Assembly: GCF_004363955.1 (NCBI RefSeq)
Contig: NZ_SNZR01000011.1
Location: 1,674,001 to 1,738,000 of the forward strand
DNA from: Enterovirga rhinocerotis
GTDB taxonomy: Bacteria; Pseudomonadota; Alphaproteobacteria; Rhizobiales; Beijerinckiaceae
Direction of reading: 5' to 3'
DNA: 64,000 nucleotides
Below are positions 30,041 to 39,696 of this stretch, in pieces. Under the pieces are notes generated by a model. It searched no databases, was not told where the DNA came from, and was given only the letters and a program-made list of their open reading frames with translations. The position numbers and the translations under genes were made by a program. How positions within the stretch are numbered: position 1 is the first letter of the stretch; every line of letters starts with the position of its first letter.

Positions 30041-30931
30041 TCAGAGGGCGCCGACCTTCTCGAGCGCGGCGCGCACCTCGCGGCGCCCGGCCTCGTCGAG
30101 CGGCTCCTGCGGGGCGAGCGGCGCGCCGACCGGGAAGCCCTGGAGTTCGAGCGCGCCCTTGATGCAGGCGGCGAGGCCGTATTTCGCGAAGACCTGATTG
30201 ATCGCCCAGAGCGGGCGCTGCTTCTCCATAGCGGCACCCCAGTCGCCCCGGCGGCACAGATCGTAGAGCTCGACGCTTTGGCGCGCGACGATGCAGGCGG
30301 GGCCGGCCATCCAGCCGACGCCGCCGATCAGCATCACGCAGGCCGGGATATGGGCCGAGGCGGCGAAAACCTTCATCCGCCCCTCGGTCGCGTTCATGAT
30401 CGAGAGGAGGCGGCCGGTATTGGTCGATGCATCCTTGATGTAGCCGATCGTCGGCGAGGAGGCGGCGAGGCGCTTCAGCACCGGGATCGAGATGTCCGAG
30501 CGCTGGAAATTCGGGTTGGTGTAGAGACAGACCGGCAACGGCGTCGCCGCGCCGATGGCCTCGAAATACGCCGCGACACCGTCGTCCGAGACGGGGAAAT
30601 AGGCCTCGAGGATAGCGAGGATGCCGTCCGCCCCGAGTTCCTGCGCTTCCCGCGCCATCGAGGCCGCCTCCCGCGTCGTCGTCGCCGCGATTCCTGCGAT
30701 CACCGGAACCCGCCCGCGCGCCGCCTCGACCACCGTCGCGATGATCTCCGCCTTCTGCGACCGGTCGAGATAGGCGAATTCGCCCGTCGAGCCGAGCGGC
30801 GTCAGCCCGTGCACGCCCTCGCCGATCAGATGCTCCACGAGCCGCGCCAGGACGTCCCGCATCACCCGTCCGTCCGGGCCGATCGGCGAGACGAGATACG
30901 GCATCACGCCGTGAAGCTGGGGTGCGGGCAT
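30041..30931 (-). CDS. DapA-like (dihydrodipicolinate synthase/N-acetylneuraminate lyase family) aldolase
   Basis: 296 residues, TIM-barrel class I aldolase. The Schiff-base lysine lies in TIGYIKDAST and the conserved tyrosine in VCLYTNPNF; GLTPLGSTGEFAYLD near residue 42 is the pyruvate-binding GxxGE region. This family includes DapA, keto-sugar dehydratases and aldolases; the absence of lysine-pathway neighbours suggests a catabolic paralogue rather than DapA itself. Confidence 0.85.
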   Translation of the reverse strand: MPAPQLHGVMPYLVSPIGPDGRVMRDVLARLVEHLIGEGVHGLTPLGSTGEFAYLDRSQKAEIIATVVEAARGRVPVIAGIAATTTREAASMAREAQELGADGILAILEAYFPVSDDGVAAYFEAIGAATPLPVCLYTNPNFQRSDISIPVLKRLAASSPTIGYIKDASTNTGRLLSIMNATEGRMKVFAASAHIPACVMLIGGVGWMAGPACIVARQSVELYDLCRRGDWGAAMEKQRPLWAINQVFAKYGLAACIKGALELQGFPVGAPLAPQEPLDEAGRREVRAALEKVGAL

Positions 30932-31130
30932 GCTCTGGTTTCCTCCTGTCGGCAGGGACTATCGCACAGGCCTTCGAGCGTTCGCAGGGGAGCCTGCGCT
31001 CCGACCCTGCCCTGGAGGATGAGCGCCGGCCGCGGCGCGCGAATGCCACCGCCGTGCCCGGCAAAGGGGTTTCCAGTTGACCTTGCTCGAGGCCGGGCCT
31101 CTCATGCCGGCTCTTGTTCCGGAGCCCACG

Positions 31131-31961
31131 ATGCCGAAAGCCCATCTCGTCCAAGCCAACGGCGCCACGATCCCGGCCATCGGGCTCGGCACCTTCAAGC
31201 TGGAGGGCGAGGCCTGCGCACAGGCTGTCAGCACCGCGATCGAGGCCGGCTACCGGCATGTCGACACGGCCAAGATGTATGGGAACGAGGCGGCGGTCGG
31301 CGAGGGATTGCGGGCCTCCGGCGTGCCGCGCGACGAGATCTTCGTCACGACCAAGGTCTGGTGGGAGGACATCGCCCCGGGCGACCTCGAACGCTCCGCC
31401 GAGGCCAGTCTCGGGCGGCTCGGCCTTGATGCCGTCGACCTCCTGCTGATCCACTGGCCGAACCCGGCGATCTCGCTCGCCGGCTCCATCGAGGCCCTGT
31501 GCAGGGCGAAGACGAAGGGTCTCGCGCGCCATATCGGCATCTCGAACTTCCCGACCGCCCTGATCCGGGAGGCTCTCGACCTCGCGACCGAGCCGCTCGT
31601 CGCCAACCAGGTCGAGTATCATCCCTGGCTCGACCAGTCGGCCGTCCTCGCCGCCTGCCGGGAGGGCGGTCTCGCTCTCACCTCGTATTGCCCGCTCGGC
31701 CGCGGCGAACTCGTGAACGATCCGGCCGTCATCCGGATCGCCGAGGCCCACGGCAAGACGCCGGGCCAGATCATCCTGCGCTGGCAGGTCCAACAGCCGG
31801 GCGTCGTCGCGATCCCGAAATCGGGCACGCCGCGCAACATCCTCGCCAATCTCGACGTGTTCGACTTCGCGCTCGGCGAGGACGAGATGAAGACGCTCTC
31901 CGCGCTCGCCCGGCCGAACGGCCGCATGGTCAAGCCGGACTTCGCCCCCGCCTGGGATTGA
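31131..31961 (+). CDS. aldo/keto reductase
   Basis: 276 residues, NADPH-dependent carbonyl reductase of the AKR (2,5-diketo-gluconate reductase-like) type. The catalytic tetrad is visible: Asp and Tyr in YRHVDTAKMYGNE, Lys in VTTKVWW, His in LLIHWP. IPKSGTPRNILANL near the C-terminus is the cofactor motif. ATG at 31131 follows GGAGCCC; an in-frame TTG at 31077 would add 18 residues that do not match the family. Confidence 0.92.
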   Translation: MPKAHLVQANGATIPAIGLGTFKLEGEACAQAVSTAIEAGYRHVDTAKMYGNEAAVGEGLRASGVPRDEIFVTTKVWWEDIAPGDLERSAEASLGRLGLDAVDLLLIHWPNPAISLAGSIEALCRAKTKGLARHIGISNFPTALIREALDLATEPLVANQVEYHPWLDQSAVLAACREGGLALTSYCPLGRGELVNDPAVIRIAEAHGKTPGQIILRWQVQQPGVVAIPKSGTPRNILANLDVFDFALGEDEMKTLSALARPNGRMVKPDFAPAWD

Positions 31962-32076
31962 TTCCGACGCATCCGCGAACCCCGCGGCGGGACGGCGCGT
32001 ATTCCGCTTGCGCGCGCCTCTCGCTCACGCGAAGAGCAGGCGAACAGACCTCTTCTGCGCTCCCCGGAGAACCACC

Positions 32077-32778
32077 ATGCTCGACAAGGCCATCGCCGAT
32101 GCTCTCCGTGCGACATCGACCGGCACGATCACCACGATCCTCCTGAAGAAGGGCGTCCGCCGCACCTGGATGCGCGGGCCGAAGCCGACCTTCCATGCCT
32201 CCGAACGGATCGTGGGCCAGGCCTTCCCGCTTCGCTTCGTGCCGGCGCGCGAAGACCTCGCGACGCCCGAATCCTGGTCCTCGCCGAAATCCACCCGCGC
32301 GGCGATCGAGGCCATGCCGGAGGGCGCGGTCGCGATCGCCGATGCGATGGGCGTCTCCGATGCCGGCATCTTCGGCGACATCCTCTGCGCGCGGATGAAG
32401 AAGAAGGGCGTGGCCGCGCTCGTCACGGACGGCGTCATGCGCGACGGCGCGGGCTGCGATGCGACGGGGCTGCCGATCTGGTGCGCGGGCGTCGCGGCGC
32501 CTGCCTCCGTCTCGAGCCTGACCTTCGTCGGCTGGGGCGAGCCGATCGGCTGCGGCGGCATCGCGGTCTTTCGCGACGACGTCATCGTGATGGACGGCGA
32601 CGGCGCCGTCGTGATCCCGCAGAAGCTCGTCGAGGAGGTCGCCAAGCTCGGCCCCGAGCAGGAGCTCCTCGAGATGTGGATCATGAAGGAGGTCGAGCGC
32701 GGCGTGCCCCTGCCGGGCCTCTACCCGCCGAACGACGAGGCGAAGGCCCGCTACGAGGCCGATCGCCGGAAGGCCTGA
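32077..32778 (+). CDS. RraA-like/HMG aldolase family protein
   Basis: 233 residues. Members are either RNase E regulators or 4-hydroxy-4-methyl-2-oxoglutarate/oxaloacetate aldolases. The conserved region is GDILCARMKKKGVAALVTDG, followed by VMRDGAGCDATGLPIW with the Arg-Asp pair used by the aldolases, and DGDGAVVIPQKLVEEV. A C-terminal charged tail extends the core. GGAGA precedes the ATG at 32077. It is probably metabolic rather than RNase-related; 15 bp separate it from the YdcF-like gene. Confidence 0.86.
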   Translation: MLDKAIADALRATSTGTITTILLKKGVRRTWMRGPKPTFHASERIVGQAFPLRFVPAREDLATPESWSSPKSTRAAIEAMPEGAVAIADAMGVSDAGIFGDILCARMKKKGVAALVTDGVMRDGAGCDATGLPIWCAGVAAPASVSSLTFVGWGEPIGCGGIAVFRDDVIVMDGDGAVVIPQKLVEEVAKLGPEQELLEMWIMKEVERGVPLPGLYPPNDEAKARYEADRRKA

Positions 32779-32793
32779 TCGCCGGACGGGTCG

Positions 32794-33594
32794 GTGTTCG
32801 CCCTCTCCAAGGTCGGCTGGTTCCTCGCGACACCGTCGAACCTCTTCGTGATCCTCGGCCTCATCGGCGCCCTCGCGGCCTTCCTGCCGCGCGGGCGGCT
32901 CTCGCGCTGGGGCCGCCGGGTCGCCGCGGGGATGCTCGTCCTCCTGGCGATCCTAGGGATCGCTCCCGTCGGCACATGGCTGCTGATGCCCCTCGAGGAG
33001 CGGTTCCCGGCCTATGCCGACGACGGCACGCCGCTCGCGGGCGCCATCATCCTCGGCGGCGGAGTGCTCCCGAACATCTCGCTCGCGAGGGGGCAACTGA
33101 CGCTCGGCGATGCCGGGGAACGCGTCGTCGCGCTGAGCGACCTCGCACGGCGGCGGCCGGACCTGCGCCTGGTCTTCACGGGCGGCAGCGGCGCTCTCCT
33201 CGGCGCCGATGCGCCGGAGGCCGTCGCCCTGTCGAAGTTCGGCGCGACGCTCGGGCTGGAGGCTGGCCGCGTCGCCTACGAGCAGCAATCCCGAACCACC
33301 TACGAGAACGCCCGCGATACGCGCTCCCTCCTCGCCCCCGACGCCGACAAACGCTGGCTCCTCGTCACCTCGGCCTGGCACATGCCGCGCTCGATCGGGA
33401 CGTTCCGCGCGGCGGGGATCGATGTCGTGCCGTATCCGGTGGATTACCGGACGGGGGACGGCGACCGCTGGTGGCGGCCCGAGCCGTCGGTGTCCTCGGG
33501 CCTCGACCGCGTCGACATCGCGGTGCGGGAATATCTCGGGCTTCTCTACTACCGGCTCCTCGGCCGCAGCAGCGCGCTGTTCCCCGCTCCCTGA
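32794..33594 (+). CDS. YdcF/DUF218 family membrane protein
   Basis: 266 residues. Two N-terminal hydrophobic segments (LFVILGLIGALAAFL and AAGMLVLLAILGIAPVG) precede a DUF218 domain with AIILGGGVLPN, LVFTGGSG, SRTTYENARDTRSLL and LLVTSAWHMPRSI. DUF218 proteins such as SanA, ElyC and YdcF act in the envelope by unknown chemistry. GTG start at 32794 directly after the RraA-like gene. Confidence 0.88.
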   Translation: MFALSKVGWFLATPSNLFVILGLIGALAAFLPRGRLSRWGRRVAAGMLVLLAILGIAPVGTWLLMPLEERFPAYADDGTPLAGAIILGGGVLPNISLARGQLTLGDAGERVVALSDLARRRPDLRLVFTGGSGALLGADAPEAVALSKFGATLGLEAGRVAYEQQSRTTYENARDTRSLLAPDADKRWLLVTSAWHMPRSIGTFRAAGIDVVPYPVDYRTGDGDRWWRPEPSVSSGLDRVDIAVREYLGLLYYRLLGRSSALFPAP

Positions 33595-33659
33595 CCTGCC
33601 CCCGCCGCTCTCCCAGCCCCGACCTCATCGGGGTGAGCGCAGAGTAAGGCGGCCCAAAA

Positions 33660-33947
33660 CTACTCCCCTGCCTCCGCCGGCCCGATCCGATACACGCCCC
33701 GGAAATCGTCGGGATCGACCACCTTCCCCTTTCGGCGGATGGCGACGCGTCCCTCCTTCGTCAGTCTGACCGCCGTGCGGCGGACCAGCGGCATGACGCG
33801 GCCCCAGGCGTCGGGCTCCTTGCCGGCGAGCGCCCGGGCCGCCTCGGAGGGGCAGATCGTCTTGCCCGCGCCGCGCTCGGCCACGAGGTCGAGGATCGTG
33901 CGTTCGAGATCGTCCTCGCTCGGCATCCGCCGCGTCCTGTCCGTCAT
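33660..33947 (-). CDS. DUF3253 domain protein
   Basis: 95 residues: a small winged-helix-like domain (LERTILDLVAERGAGKTICP, SEAARALAG, VMPLVRRTAVRLTKEGRVAI, RRKGKVVDP). The whole protein is the domain. The ATG at 33947 shares one base with the stop of the DUF599 gene (TGATG), so the two are translationally coupled. Function unknown; the fold hints at nucleic-acid binding. Confidence 0.84.
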   Translation of the reverse strand: MTDRTRRMPSEDDLERTILDLVAERGAGKTICPSEAARALAGKEPDAWGRVMPLVRRTAVRLTKEGRVAIRRKGKVVDPDDFRGVYRIGPAEAGE

Positions 33948-34654
33948 CACGGTTTCTCCGGCCAGGGGCCGCGCTGGAGCGCACCGAGCGCGTCCGAGGC
34001 GAACTGGCGATGCCACATCACGTAGAGCACGAACGCGGTCGAAGCGATCAGCACATACGCGCTCACGAACCAGCCGAGATACGCGAGCGCGAAGAAAAAG
34101 GCTCTCTGCCCTCGGTTGAAATGCCGGCCGGCGACGGTGTTCATGGACGCCGCACGCCACGCGGCGAGTTCGATGGTCTCGTCCGAGTCTGCGCCCTTCT
34201 CAGGAACGGCCCCGATCAGGATCGCGGCATAGTTGAACAGGCGATAGGACCAGGCGAACTTGAAGAAGGCGTAGACGAAGATCACCGTCAGCCCGATCAC
34301 CTTCATCTCCCAGGCGCCGCGCGACGTCGGCACGCCGAGCGGCAGGTGCCCGAACAGCGTGATCACCTCGTCCGAAAAGCGCAGCAGCGTGAGCGAGCCG
34401 CCGATCGCGATGAGGGAAGTCGAGGCGAAGAAGGCCGTGCCGTTCTGCAGCGACGCGTTGATGTTCGCATCGATGATGCGGTTGTCCCGTCCGGCGAGCA
34501 CGCGCTTCCACTGGTAGCGATGCCGGTTCATCAGCCGGTTCAGGCTGACGGCGCCGACCTTGGTCCGCTCCACGGCGACGTAATACGTCACCCACGCTCC
34601 GACGAAGGAAACGAGACCAACATAATCGATGAGCGAGAACCCGTTCAAACCCAT
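33947..34654 (-). CDS. DUF599 family membrane protein
   Basis: 235 residues with about four hydrophobic segments (YVGLVSFVGAWVTYYVA, FASTSLIAIGGSLTLL, VIGLTVIFVYAFFKFAWSYR, FFFALAYLGWFVSAYVL). The conserved NRGQRAFFFALAYLGWF motif is typical of the family. ATG at 34654 gives MGLNGFSLIDYVG; a longer upstream extension overlaps the divergent rhodanese gene and is rejected. Function unknown. Confidence 0.87.
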   Translation of the reverse strand: MGLNGFSLIDYVGLVSFVGAWVTYYVAVERTKVGAVSLNRLMNRHRYQWKRVLAGRDNRIIDANINASLQNGTAFFASTSLIAIGGSLTLLRFSDEVITLFGHLPLGVPTSRGAWEMKVIGLTVIFVYAFFKFAWSYRLFNYAAILIGAVPEKGADSDETIELAAWRAASMNTVAGRHFNRGQRAFFFALAYLGWFVSAYVLIASTAFVLYVMWHRQFASDALGALQRGPWPEKP

Positions 34655-34717
34655 GGATGCCCGTTGACCTCCGCGGCCGCCGGCCGCCTTATCGCGGCTC
34701 GAAGGAGAGAACGCCAC

Positions 34718-35131
34718 ATGCCCCAGACGATCAAGCGCGGCTACAAGGCCATGGTCGACGACGCCAATGCCCGCATCGAGACCATCCCCGCCGAAGAGGC
34801 CGTCAAGCTCGTCGGCCGCGACGACGTCGTCCTCGTCGATATCCGCGATCCGCGCGAGCTGGAACGCGACGGCAAGGTGCCCGGCGCCTTCCACTGCACC
34901 CGCGGCATGCTCGAATTCTGGATCGACCCCGCGAGCCCCTACCACAAGCCGATCTTCACCGAGGACAAGAAGTTCGTGTTCTTCTGCGCCGGCGGGATGC
35001 GCTCCGCGCTCGCGGCGGGAACGGCCGACGAGATGGGACTGACACCGGTCGCTCACATCGAGGGCGGGTTCGGTGCCTGGAAGAAGGCGGGCGGCCCCGT
35101 CGAGGCGTGGACGCCGAAGGCGAAGGGCTAG
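34718..35131 (+). CDS. rhodanese-like sulfurtransferase
   Basis: 137 residues, single rhodanese domain. Key pieces are VVLVDIRDPRELERDGKVPG, then the active-site loop FFCAGGMRSALAA with the catalytic Cys and the following Arg-Ser, and HIEGGFGAWKKAGGP. GAAGGAGA precedes the ATG at 34718. Its TAG stop overlaps the TAG stop of the convergent cyclase in a shared CTAG. Confidence 0.93.
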   Translation: MPQTIKRGYKAMVDDANARIETIPAEEAVKLVGRDDVVLVDIRDPRELERDGKVPGAFHCTRGMLEFWIDPASPYHKPIFTEDKKFVFFCAGGMRSALAAGTADEMGLTPVAHIEGGFGAWKKAGGPVEAWTPKAKG

Positions 35132-36234
35132 CCCGACCGAGCGGCGCGGCCGAGGACGGTCACTTTGCGATCGGCCTCGACCTCGCGCACGAGGCGCGTA
35201 TCGCCGATCACCGTCAGCTTCGGCCTCTCCGAAAGCGCATGCACCTCCATCGCACCGCTGCGTCCCCGCAGACGGTGTCGGCCGAGGGCCTCGGCTTCGA
35301 TCCCGTCAGGAAGAACGGGGATCCGGGCGAGGACAGCCTCCGAGATCAAGACCGACCGCTCCGTTTCGCGGCACAGGCCTTCCAGCCTGGCCGTCGCATT
35401 CATGACGTCGCCAAAATAGGCGATCTTGTGCCGGTCGACGCCGACCTCGGCCGTCACGACGCTCCCGCCATGCAGCGCGGCACGCATCTCAGGCAGCATT
35501 CCGAAGCGGGCGATCCACCGGTCGCGATCCTCGCCGAGAGCCCGGCGGATCGCGAAGACGCAGGCGACGCAGCGTCCCTTTTCGATGCCGCGCACGAGCG
35601 GCCAGGAGATGATGACCTGATCGCCCACATAATCGTCGACCTGGCCTCGGTACCGGCGAACCGGCTCGGCGATCGTCGCGAAGACGGCCTTGAGCAGCTC
35701 CTGTGCGGCAAGATCCCCGTGCTTCTCGGCATAGGCCGTCGATCCGACGAGATCGAGAAACAGGAAGACGCGCTCCTCACTGACCGGACGATGATAGCGC
35801 CCGAGCAGGAGATGAGCGAAGGTCTGGCTGCCGATGAGGTCGCGCACGCGCAGCACCGATACGATGATCGCCGTGACCGCCATCGCGAAGAGGACGGGTG
35901 GAAGTTGCGGCGTGATGGCTTCGAGGAACGTCTTCTCCTTGATCCCGATCGCCCACATCACCGCACCGATCGCCGCCATGCCCGCGACGACGACCAGGAG
36001 CATGCTGACCTCCGCTGCCGCGAAATAGGCAAGGGTCGGGAGACGGCGGAGACGCCGGCTGTAGCCGGCGAGGAAGACCCCGCGCTCATACGCGATCGCG
36101 AGGACGCCGATGCACGTGCCGTAGACGACGCCGTGAACCGTCGGCCCGTCCGTGAACAGCACGCCGTACAGCGTGCCGAAGGCCGCGCTGGTCGCGGCCA
36201 TGGTGATCCAGAAGGTCGCGCTGCCGCTCGTCAT
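35128..36234 (-). CDS. membrane class III nucleotide cyclase (second copy in window)
   Basis: 368 residues. About five hydrophobic segments in the first 150 residues, then a class III cyclase domain: VFLFLDLVGSTAYAEKHGDL (first metal Asp), RGQVDDYVGDQVIISWPL (second metal Asp; D replaces the usual K before YVGD), HKIAYFGDVMNATARLEGL. That change at the K-FVGD position means the base specificity is uncertain. ATG at 36234. It ends inside the stop codon of the convergent rhodanese gene. Confidence 0.86.
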   Translation of the reverse strand: MTSGSATFWITMAATSAAFGTLYGVLFTDGPTVHGVVYGTCIGVLAIAYERGVFLAGYSRRLRRLPTLAYFAAAEVSMLLVVVAGMAAIGAVMWAIGIKEKTFLEAITPQLPPVLFAMAVTAIIVSVLRVRDLIGSQTFAHLLLGRYHRPVSEERVFLFLDLVGSTAYAEKHGDLAAQELLKAVFATIAEPVRRYRGQVDDYVGDQVIISWPLVRGIEKGRCVACVFAIRRALGEDRDRWIARFGMLPEMRAALHGGSVVTAEVGVDRHKIAYFGDVMNATARLEGLCRETERSVLISEAVLARIPVLPDGIEAEALGRHRLRGRSGAMEVHALSERPKLTVIGDTRLVREVEADRKVTVLGRAARSG

Positions 36235-36377
36235 CGTTGCCGTCCGTTCGAGACCTGGACGAACGGACTGCGCAATCACGACGGTAGCGTGTCCATCGAG
36301 AAGCCATCGGCTCCGTCCGTGTCGCGCTGTGCGCCCGGGCACCCCATCCCCACGCGCGTCGCTGACGATCGCCCGGA

Positions 36378-38039
36378 TCAGCCTCGCGCCGCGGCTGCCG
36401 TCTCAGCGTCTCCTGTCGGAACGAGCCAGCCCCGATAATGCACGACGAGCCCGATCAGCGGCAGCGCGATCGGGACGTCGAAATGGAAGCGGCCGTCCCG
36501 TTCGACCTCGCTCGCCTCGCTCCGGGGCGCCAGCGCAGGGGGAAGAGGGATCCCGAAGAGGCTCCACCCCCGCATCACCATCCGCAGGCCGCTCTCGTCG
36601 GTCGGCAGATCGAAGGCGAAGCGGAACGGCCCGAACCGCTCGGTCAGACGCCCGTCCCGCTCGGACAGATGGCTACGGAAGAGGCGGCCGGAAAAGTCGC
36701 GGGTCCACGTCTCGACGCCGTCGTTCTCCTCGAAATGGACGTGGATTTGATGCTCGCCCTCGGCCGGGAAACGCATCAGCGCAGCGACGAGCCGCGCGAG
36801 CGGGTTCGACCCGCGCTTCACCTCCGCACGTCCCGTCGCGCCGGCATCGCCGACGACCTCATGCATCCGCCGGACGGATGCGGGGAGCCGCGCGAAGGCC
36901 TCGCCCAGGACGCGCGCGTAGACGGGCGGTGGCAGGGGCGTCTCCTCGACGCCGTGACGGATGGCGAGCGTGGCGAAATCGGCCTCGAATTCCGCAAGAT
37001 CGAGGCTCTCGCCGGCATCGCGGGCACCCGGCGGGATGCCGCCGGCGGCGATCCTGTCGGCCAGGATGGCCGCCGCGAGGGTCGGGATCTCCGGCCCGTC
37101 GCCCTTCTGCGCGACAAGCGTCCAGCGCCGCAGCACGGGCCGGCCCGAGGTCGAGCCGATGAGGGCAACCGTCATGCCGGAGCGGTCGCTTCCAAGCCTC
37201 CGCATCAGCTTTTGGAGCGCCAGCAGCCAGGGCGCGAGCGGCCGCAGCGACGCCAGCCATCCCCAGCGCACGGGCCAGCTCGCCAGCCATAGCCCGACCG
37301 TCTGAAGCGCGATCTCGGTACCTGCCCGGAACATCGTCGCAGGCGCTCCCGGCACTCGTTCGGGCAGCAGAGCGAGGTCGGGAACATCCGCGAGCGCGAC
37401 CCAGCGGGGACCGAGATCGGGCCCGCCCCGGAGCCGGATCCGCTCGCGCCGCAGATCCTGCCAGCCGAAGGCGCGCGCCCAGCGGCCGCCCCGCCACACA
37501 CGAACCGGACGACCGGCATAAGCCAGGATCGCGCTCGCGACGGAGGTGCCGGCGGTCGCGCGGTTCGAGGCGCTGATCGCGATCTCGACGCGCGTCACGC
37601 GCTCCATCCCGTCGGCGAGCCTTCGCACGACAGCGCCAGACAAGGCCGGCACGCTGGAAGCGCCCGAAATCACCGGCACGCCCGCCTCGCGAGCCTCGGC
37701 ATCCAGCGCGCCGATGCCGAGGACAAAATCCTTTCCATCCGCGAGGTCGAGATACGGAATCCGCGCCGACAGGCAGGCGAGCGGCACGCCGTAGCCGCTG
37801 CCCTGGAACGGGCCGGCGGCGTCGATGACGAGGTCGGCCTGCGTCTCCGCGAGGATCGGGCCGAGATCGCCGTTTCGATCCGCGACGACCGGCTCGGTCC
37901 CCGGCACGGACGCGCAGAAGGCCTCGGCCGCCGCACGTCTCCGGCCCGCGACGAGCACCGTATGACCGCGTGCCGCGAGGCGGCGCGACAGCCGCGCCCC
38001 GAAGCCGCCATAGCCGCCGAGGACGAGGATGCGGCTCAT
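36378..38039 (-). CDS. saccharopine dehydrogenase-like protein fused to DUF4166
   Basis: 553 residues. The N-terminal half is an NAD(P)-binding saccharopine-dehydrogenase-type domain (ILVLGGYGGFGARLSRRLAA, DLVIDAAGPFQGSGYGVP). The C-terminal part from about residue 375 is a DUF4166 domain (YARVLGEAFARLPASVRRMH, HIHVHFEE-like strand, and GWSLFGIPLPPALAP). This fusion occurs widely in proteobacteria without an assigned substrate. It lies 18 bp downstream of gltX on the same strand. Confidence 0.87.
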   Translation of the reverse strand: MSRILVLGGYGGFGARLSRRLAARGHTVLVAGRRRAAAEAFCASVPGTEPVVADRNGDLGPILAETQADLVIDAAGPFQGSGYGVPLACLSARIPYLDLADGKDFVLGIGALDAEAREAGVPVISGASSVPALSGAVVRRLADGMERVTRVEIAISASNRATAGTSVASAILAYAGRPVRVWRGGRWARAFGWQDLRRERIRLRGGPDLGPRWVALADVPDLALLPERVPGAPATMFRAGTEIALQTVGLWLASWPVRWGWLASLRPLAPWLLALQKLMRRLGSDRSGMTVALIGSTSGRPVLRRWTLVAQKGDGPEIPTLAAAILADRIAAGGIPPGARDAGESLDLAEFEADFATLAIRHGVEETPLPPPVYARVLGEAFARLPASVRRMHEVVGDAGATGRAEVKRGSNPLARLVAALMRFPAEGEHQIHVHFEENDGVETWTRDFSGRLFRSHLSERDGRLTERFGPFRFAFDLPTDESGLRMVMRGWSLFGIPLPPALAPRSEASEVERDGRFHFDVPIALPLIGLVVHYRGWLVPTGDAETAAAARG

Positions 38040-38057
38040 GTCACGCGGAAAGCTGCC

Positions 38058-39419
38058 TCAAGCCGTCTCGCCGGCGAGCCGGGCACGGCTGCGGTCCGGC
38101 CCGATCAGCGGCAGGAGGGAGGCGAGATCCGGCCCGTGATCGAGCCCCGTCAAGGCGAGGCGCAAAGGCAGGAAGAGTGCCTTGCCCTTCCGGCCGGTGG
38201 CGTCCTTCACCGCGGCGGTCCAGGCCTTCCAGGTCTCGTCCCCCCAAGGGGCCGGCGGCAGGAGATCGGCGGACTGCCGCGCGAAGGCTGCGTCCTCGAT
38301 GGCGGGCGCGACGGGGCCCGAGACCACACGCCACCACAGCGCGGCATCCGCGAAGCGGGCGAGGTTCCCCCGCACGGCAAGCCAGAACTCCTCGCCGCCG
38401 CCGATGCCGAGAGCGGCAAGACCAGGCGCGGCGGATGCGAAGGGCATCGCGTGCAGGAGGCCGGCATTCAACCGATCCAGTTCGCCCTCGTCGAATTTCG
38501 CTGGCGCACGGGAAATGGCACCGAGATCGGCGAGCCCGGCGAGTTCGTCCATCGTCTCGACGGGCCGCACCGCCTCGGCCGAGCCGACGAGCACGGCGAG
38601 CGAGGCGACGGCCATGGGCTCGAGCCCGCTCTCGCGGAGGCTGCGCAGGGACAGCGAGCCCGTCCGTTTGGACAGCCCCTCCCCGCTCGCGGCCGTCAGG
38701 AGATTATGATGCGCGAAAGCCGGGACCGGCGCGCCGAGCGCCTCGAAGAGCTGGATCTGAACCGCGGTGTTGGTGACATGATCCTCGCCGCGGATCACAT
38801 GGGTGATGCCGAGCGCGGCATCGTCCGCTACGGACGGCAGCGTATAGAGATAGCTGCCATCCTCGCGGATCAGGACCGGATCGGAGAGCGAGGAGGCATC
38901 GACGCGGCTGTCGCCTCGCACGAGATCGCGCCACGTCATCTCGCGCGCCTCGAGCTTGAAGCGCCAATGCGGCCGCCGGCCCTCCGCTTCGATCTTGCGG
39001 CGGTCGTCATCCGTCAGGGCGAGCGCCGCGCGGTCGTAGATCGGCGGCAGACCCCGGGCGAGTTGGACGCGCCGACGGCGCTCCAGCTCTTCCGCCGTCT
39101 CGTAACAGGGATAGAGGCGCCCGCCCGCCTTCAGACGCTCGGCCGTCTCGGCATAGAGGGGCAGCCTTTCCGACTGCCGCACGACGAGATCGGGCTCGAT
39201 CCCGAGCCAGGCGAGATCCTCCTCGGTCGCATCGGCGAATTCGCGGCGGGAGCGCTCGGGATCGGTGTCGTCGAATCGGAGGACGAAACGCCCGCCGCCC
39301 CGGCGTGCGAACAGCGCGTTCAGCAGCGCCGTCCGCGCATTTCCGATGTGGATGAGGCCGGTCGGGGACGGCGCGAAGCGCAGCACGGGCGGAACGGCGG
39401 GAAGCTCGGCGGATGTCAT
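38058..39419 (-). CDS. gltX: glutamyl-tRNA synthetase
   Basis: 453 residues, class I aminoacyl-tRNA synthetase. The HIGH motif is HIGN in [19 protein letters not shown] and the KMSKS motif is LSKRTG. ATG at 39419 gives [20 protein letters not shown]. Alphaproteobacteria often carry two GltX proteins, one of which charges tRNA-Gln for amidation; only one lies in this window and its tRNA specificity cannot be read by eye. Confidence 0.94.
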   Translation of the reverse strand: MTSAELPAVPPVLRFAPSPTGLIHIGNARTALLNALFARRGGGRFVLRFDDTDPERSRREFADATEEDLAWLGIEPDLVVRQSERLPLYAETAERLKAGGRLYPCYETAEELERRRRVQLARGLPPIYDRAALALTDDDRRKIEAEGRRPHWRFKLEAREMTWRDLVRGDSRVDASSLSDPVLIREDGSYLYTLPSVADDAALGITHVIRGEDHVTNTAVQIQLFEALGAPVPAFAHHNLLTAASGEGLSKRTGSLSLRSLRESGLEPMAVASLAVLVGSAEAVRPVETMDELAGLADLGAISRAPAKFDEGELDRLNAGLLHAMPFASAAPGLAALGIGGGEEFWLAVRGNLARFADAALWWRVVSGPVAPAIEDAAFARQSADLLPPAPWGDETWKAWTAAVKDATGRKGKALFLPLRLALTGLDHGPDLASLLPLIGPDRSRARLAGETA

Positions 39420-39592
39420 GGCCAACGCCCTACCCTCTTCCCGGTCCGATGTCGCCCGGCGCGCTCGGGCCGGGCCTGCCCGTCGGATCGACACCGACCG
39501 TTCCACGATCCGTTCGCCAACCGCCAAAAACCATGGAACCGGTCAAGCTTGTCGAAGTTGGTGATGCATATTCGCGACGGAGGAACAAGACG

Positions 39593-39676
39593 ATGATGAA
39601 GGGTGGCCTTCTGTGGCTGGTCGGAATTCCAATCCCGATCATCCTGATCCTGTTTTTCATGGGCTACCTGAGCTGA
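39593..39676 (+). CDS. 27-residue single-span membrane peptide
   Basis: MMKGGLLWLVGIPIPIILIL then FFMGYLS. Almost the whole peptide is one hydrophobic span interrupted by the GIPIP motif, a pattern I recall from tiny uncharacterised membrane proteins common in alphaproteobacteria. CGGAGG lies 8-13 nt upstream of the ATG at 39593, and a strong terminator follows 20 bp after the stop, so it looks like an autonomous small gene. It is divergent from gltX. Confidence 0.72.
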   Translation: MMKGGLLWLVGIPIPIILILFFMGYLS

Positions 39677-39696
39677 TCGTCAGGATGCCTGATGGC

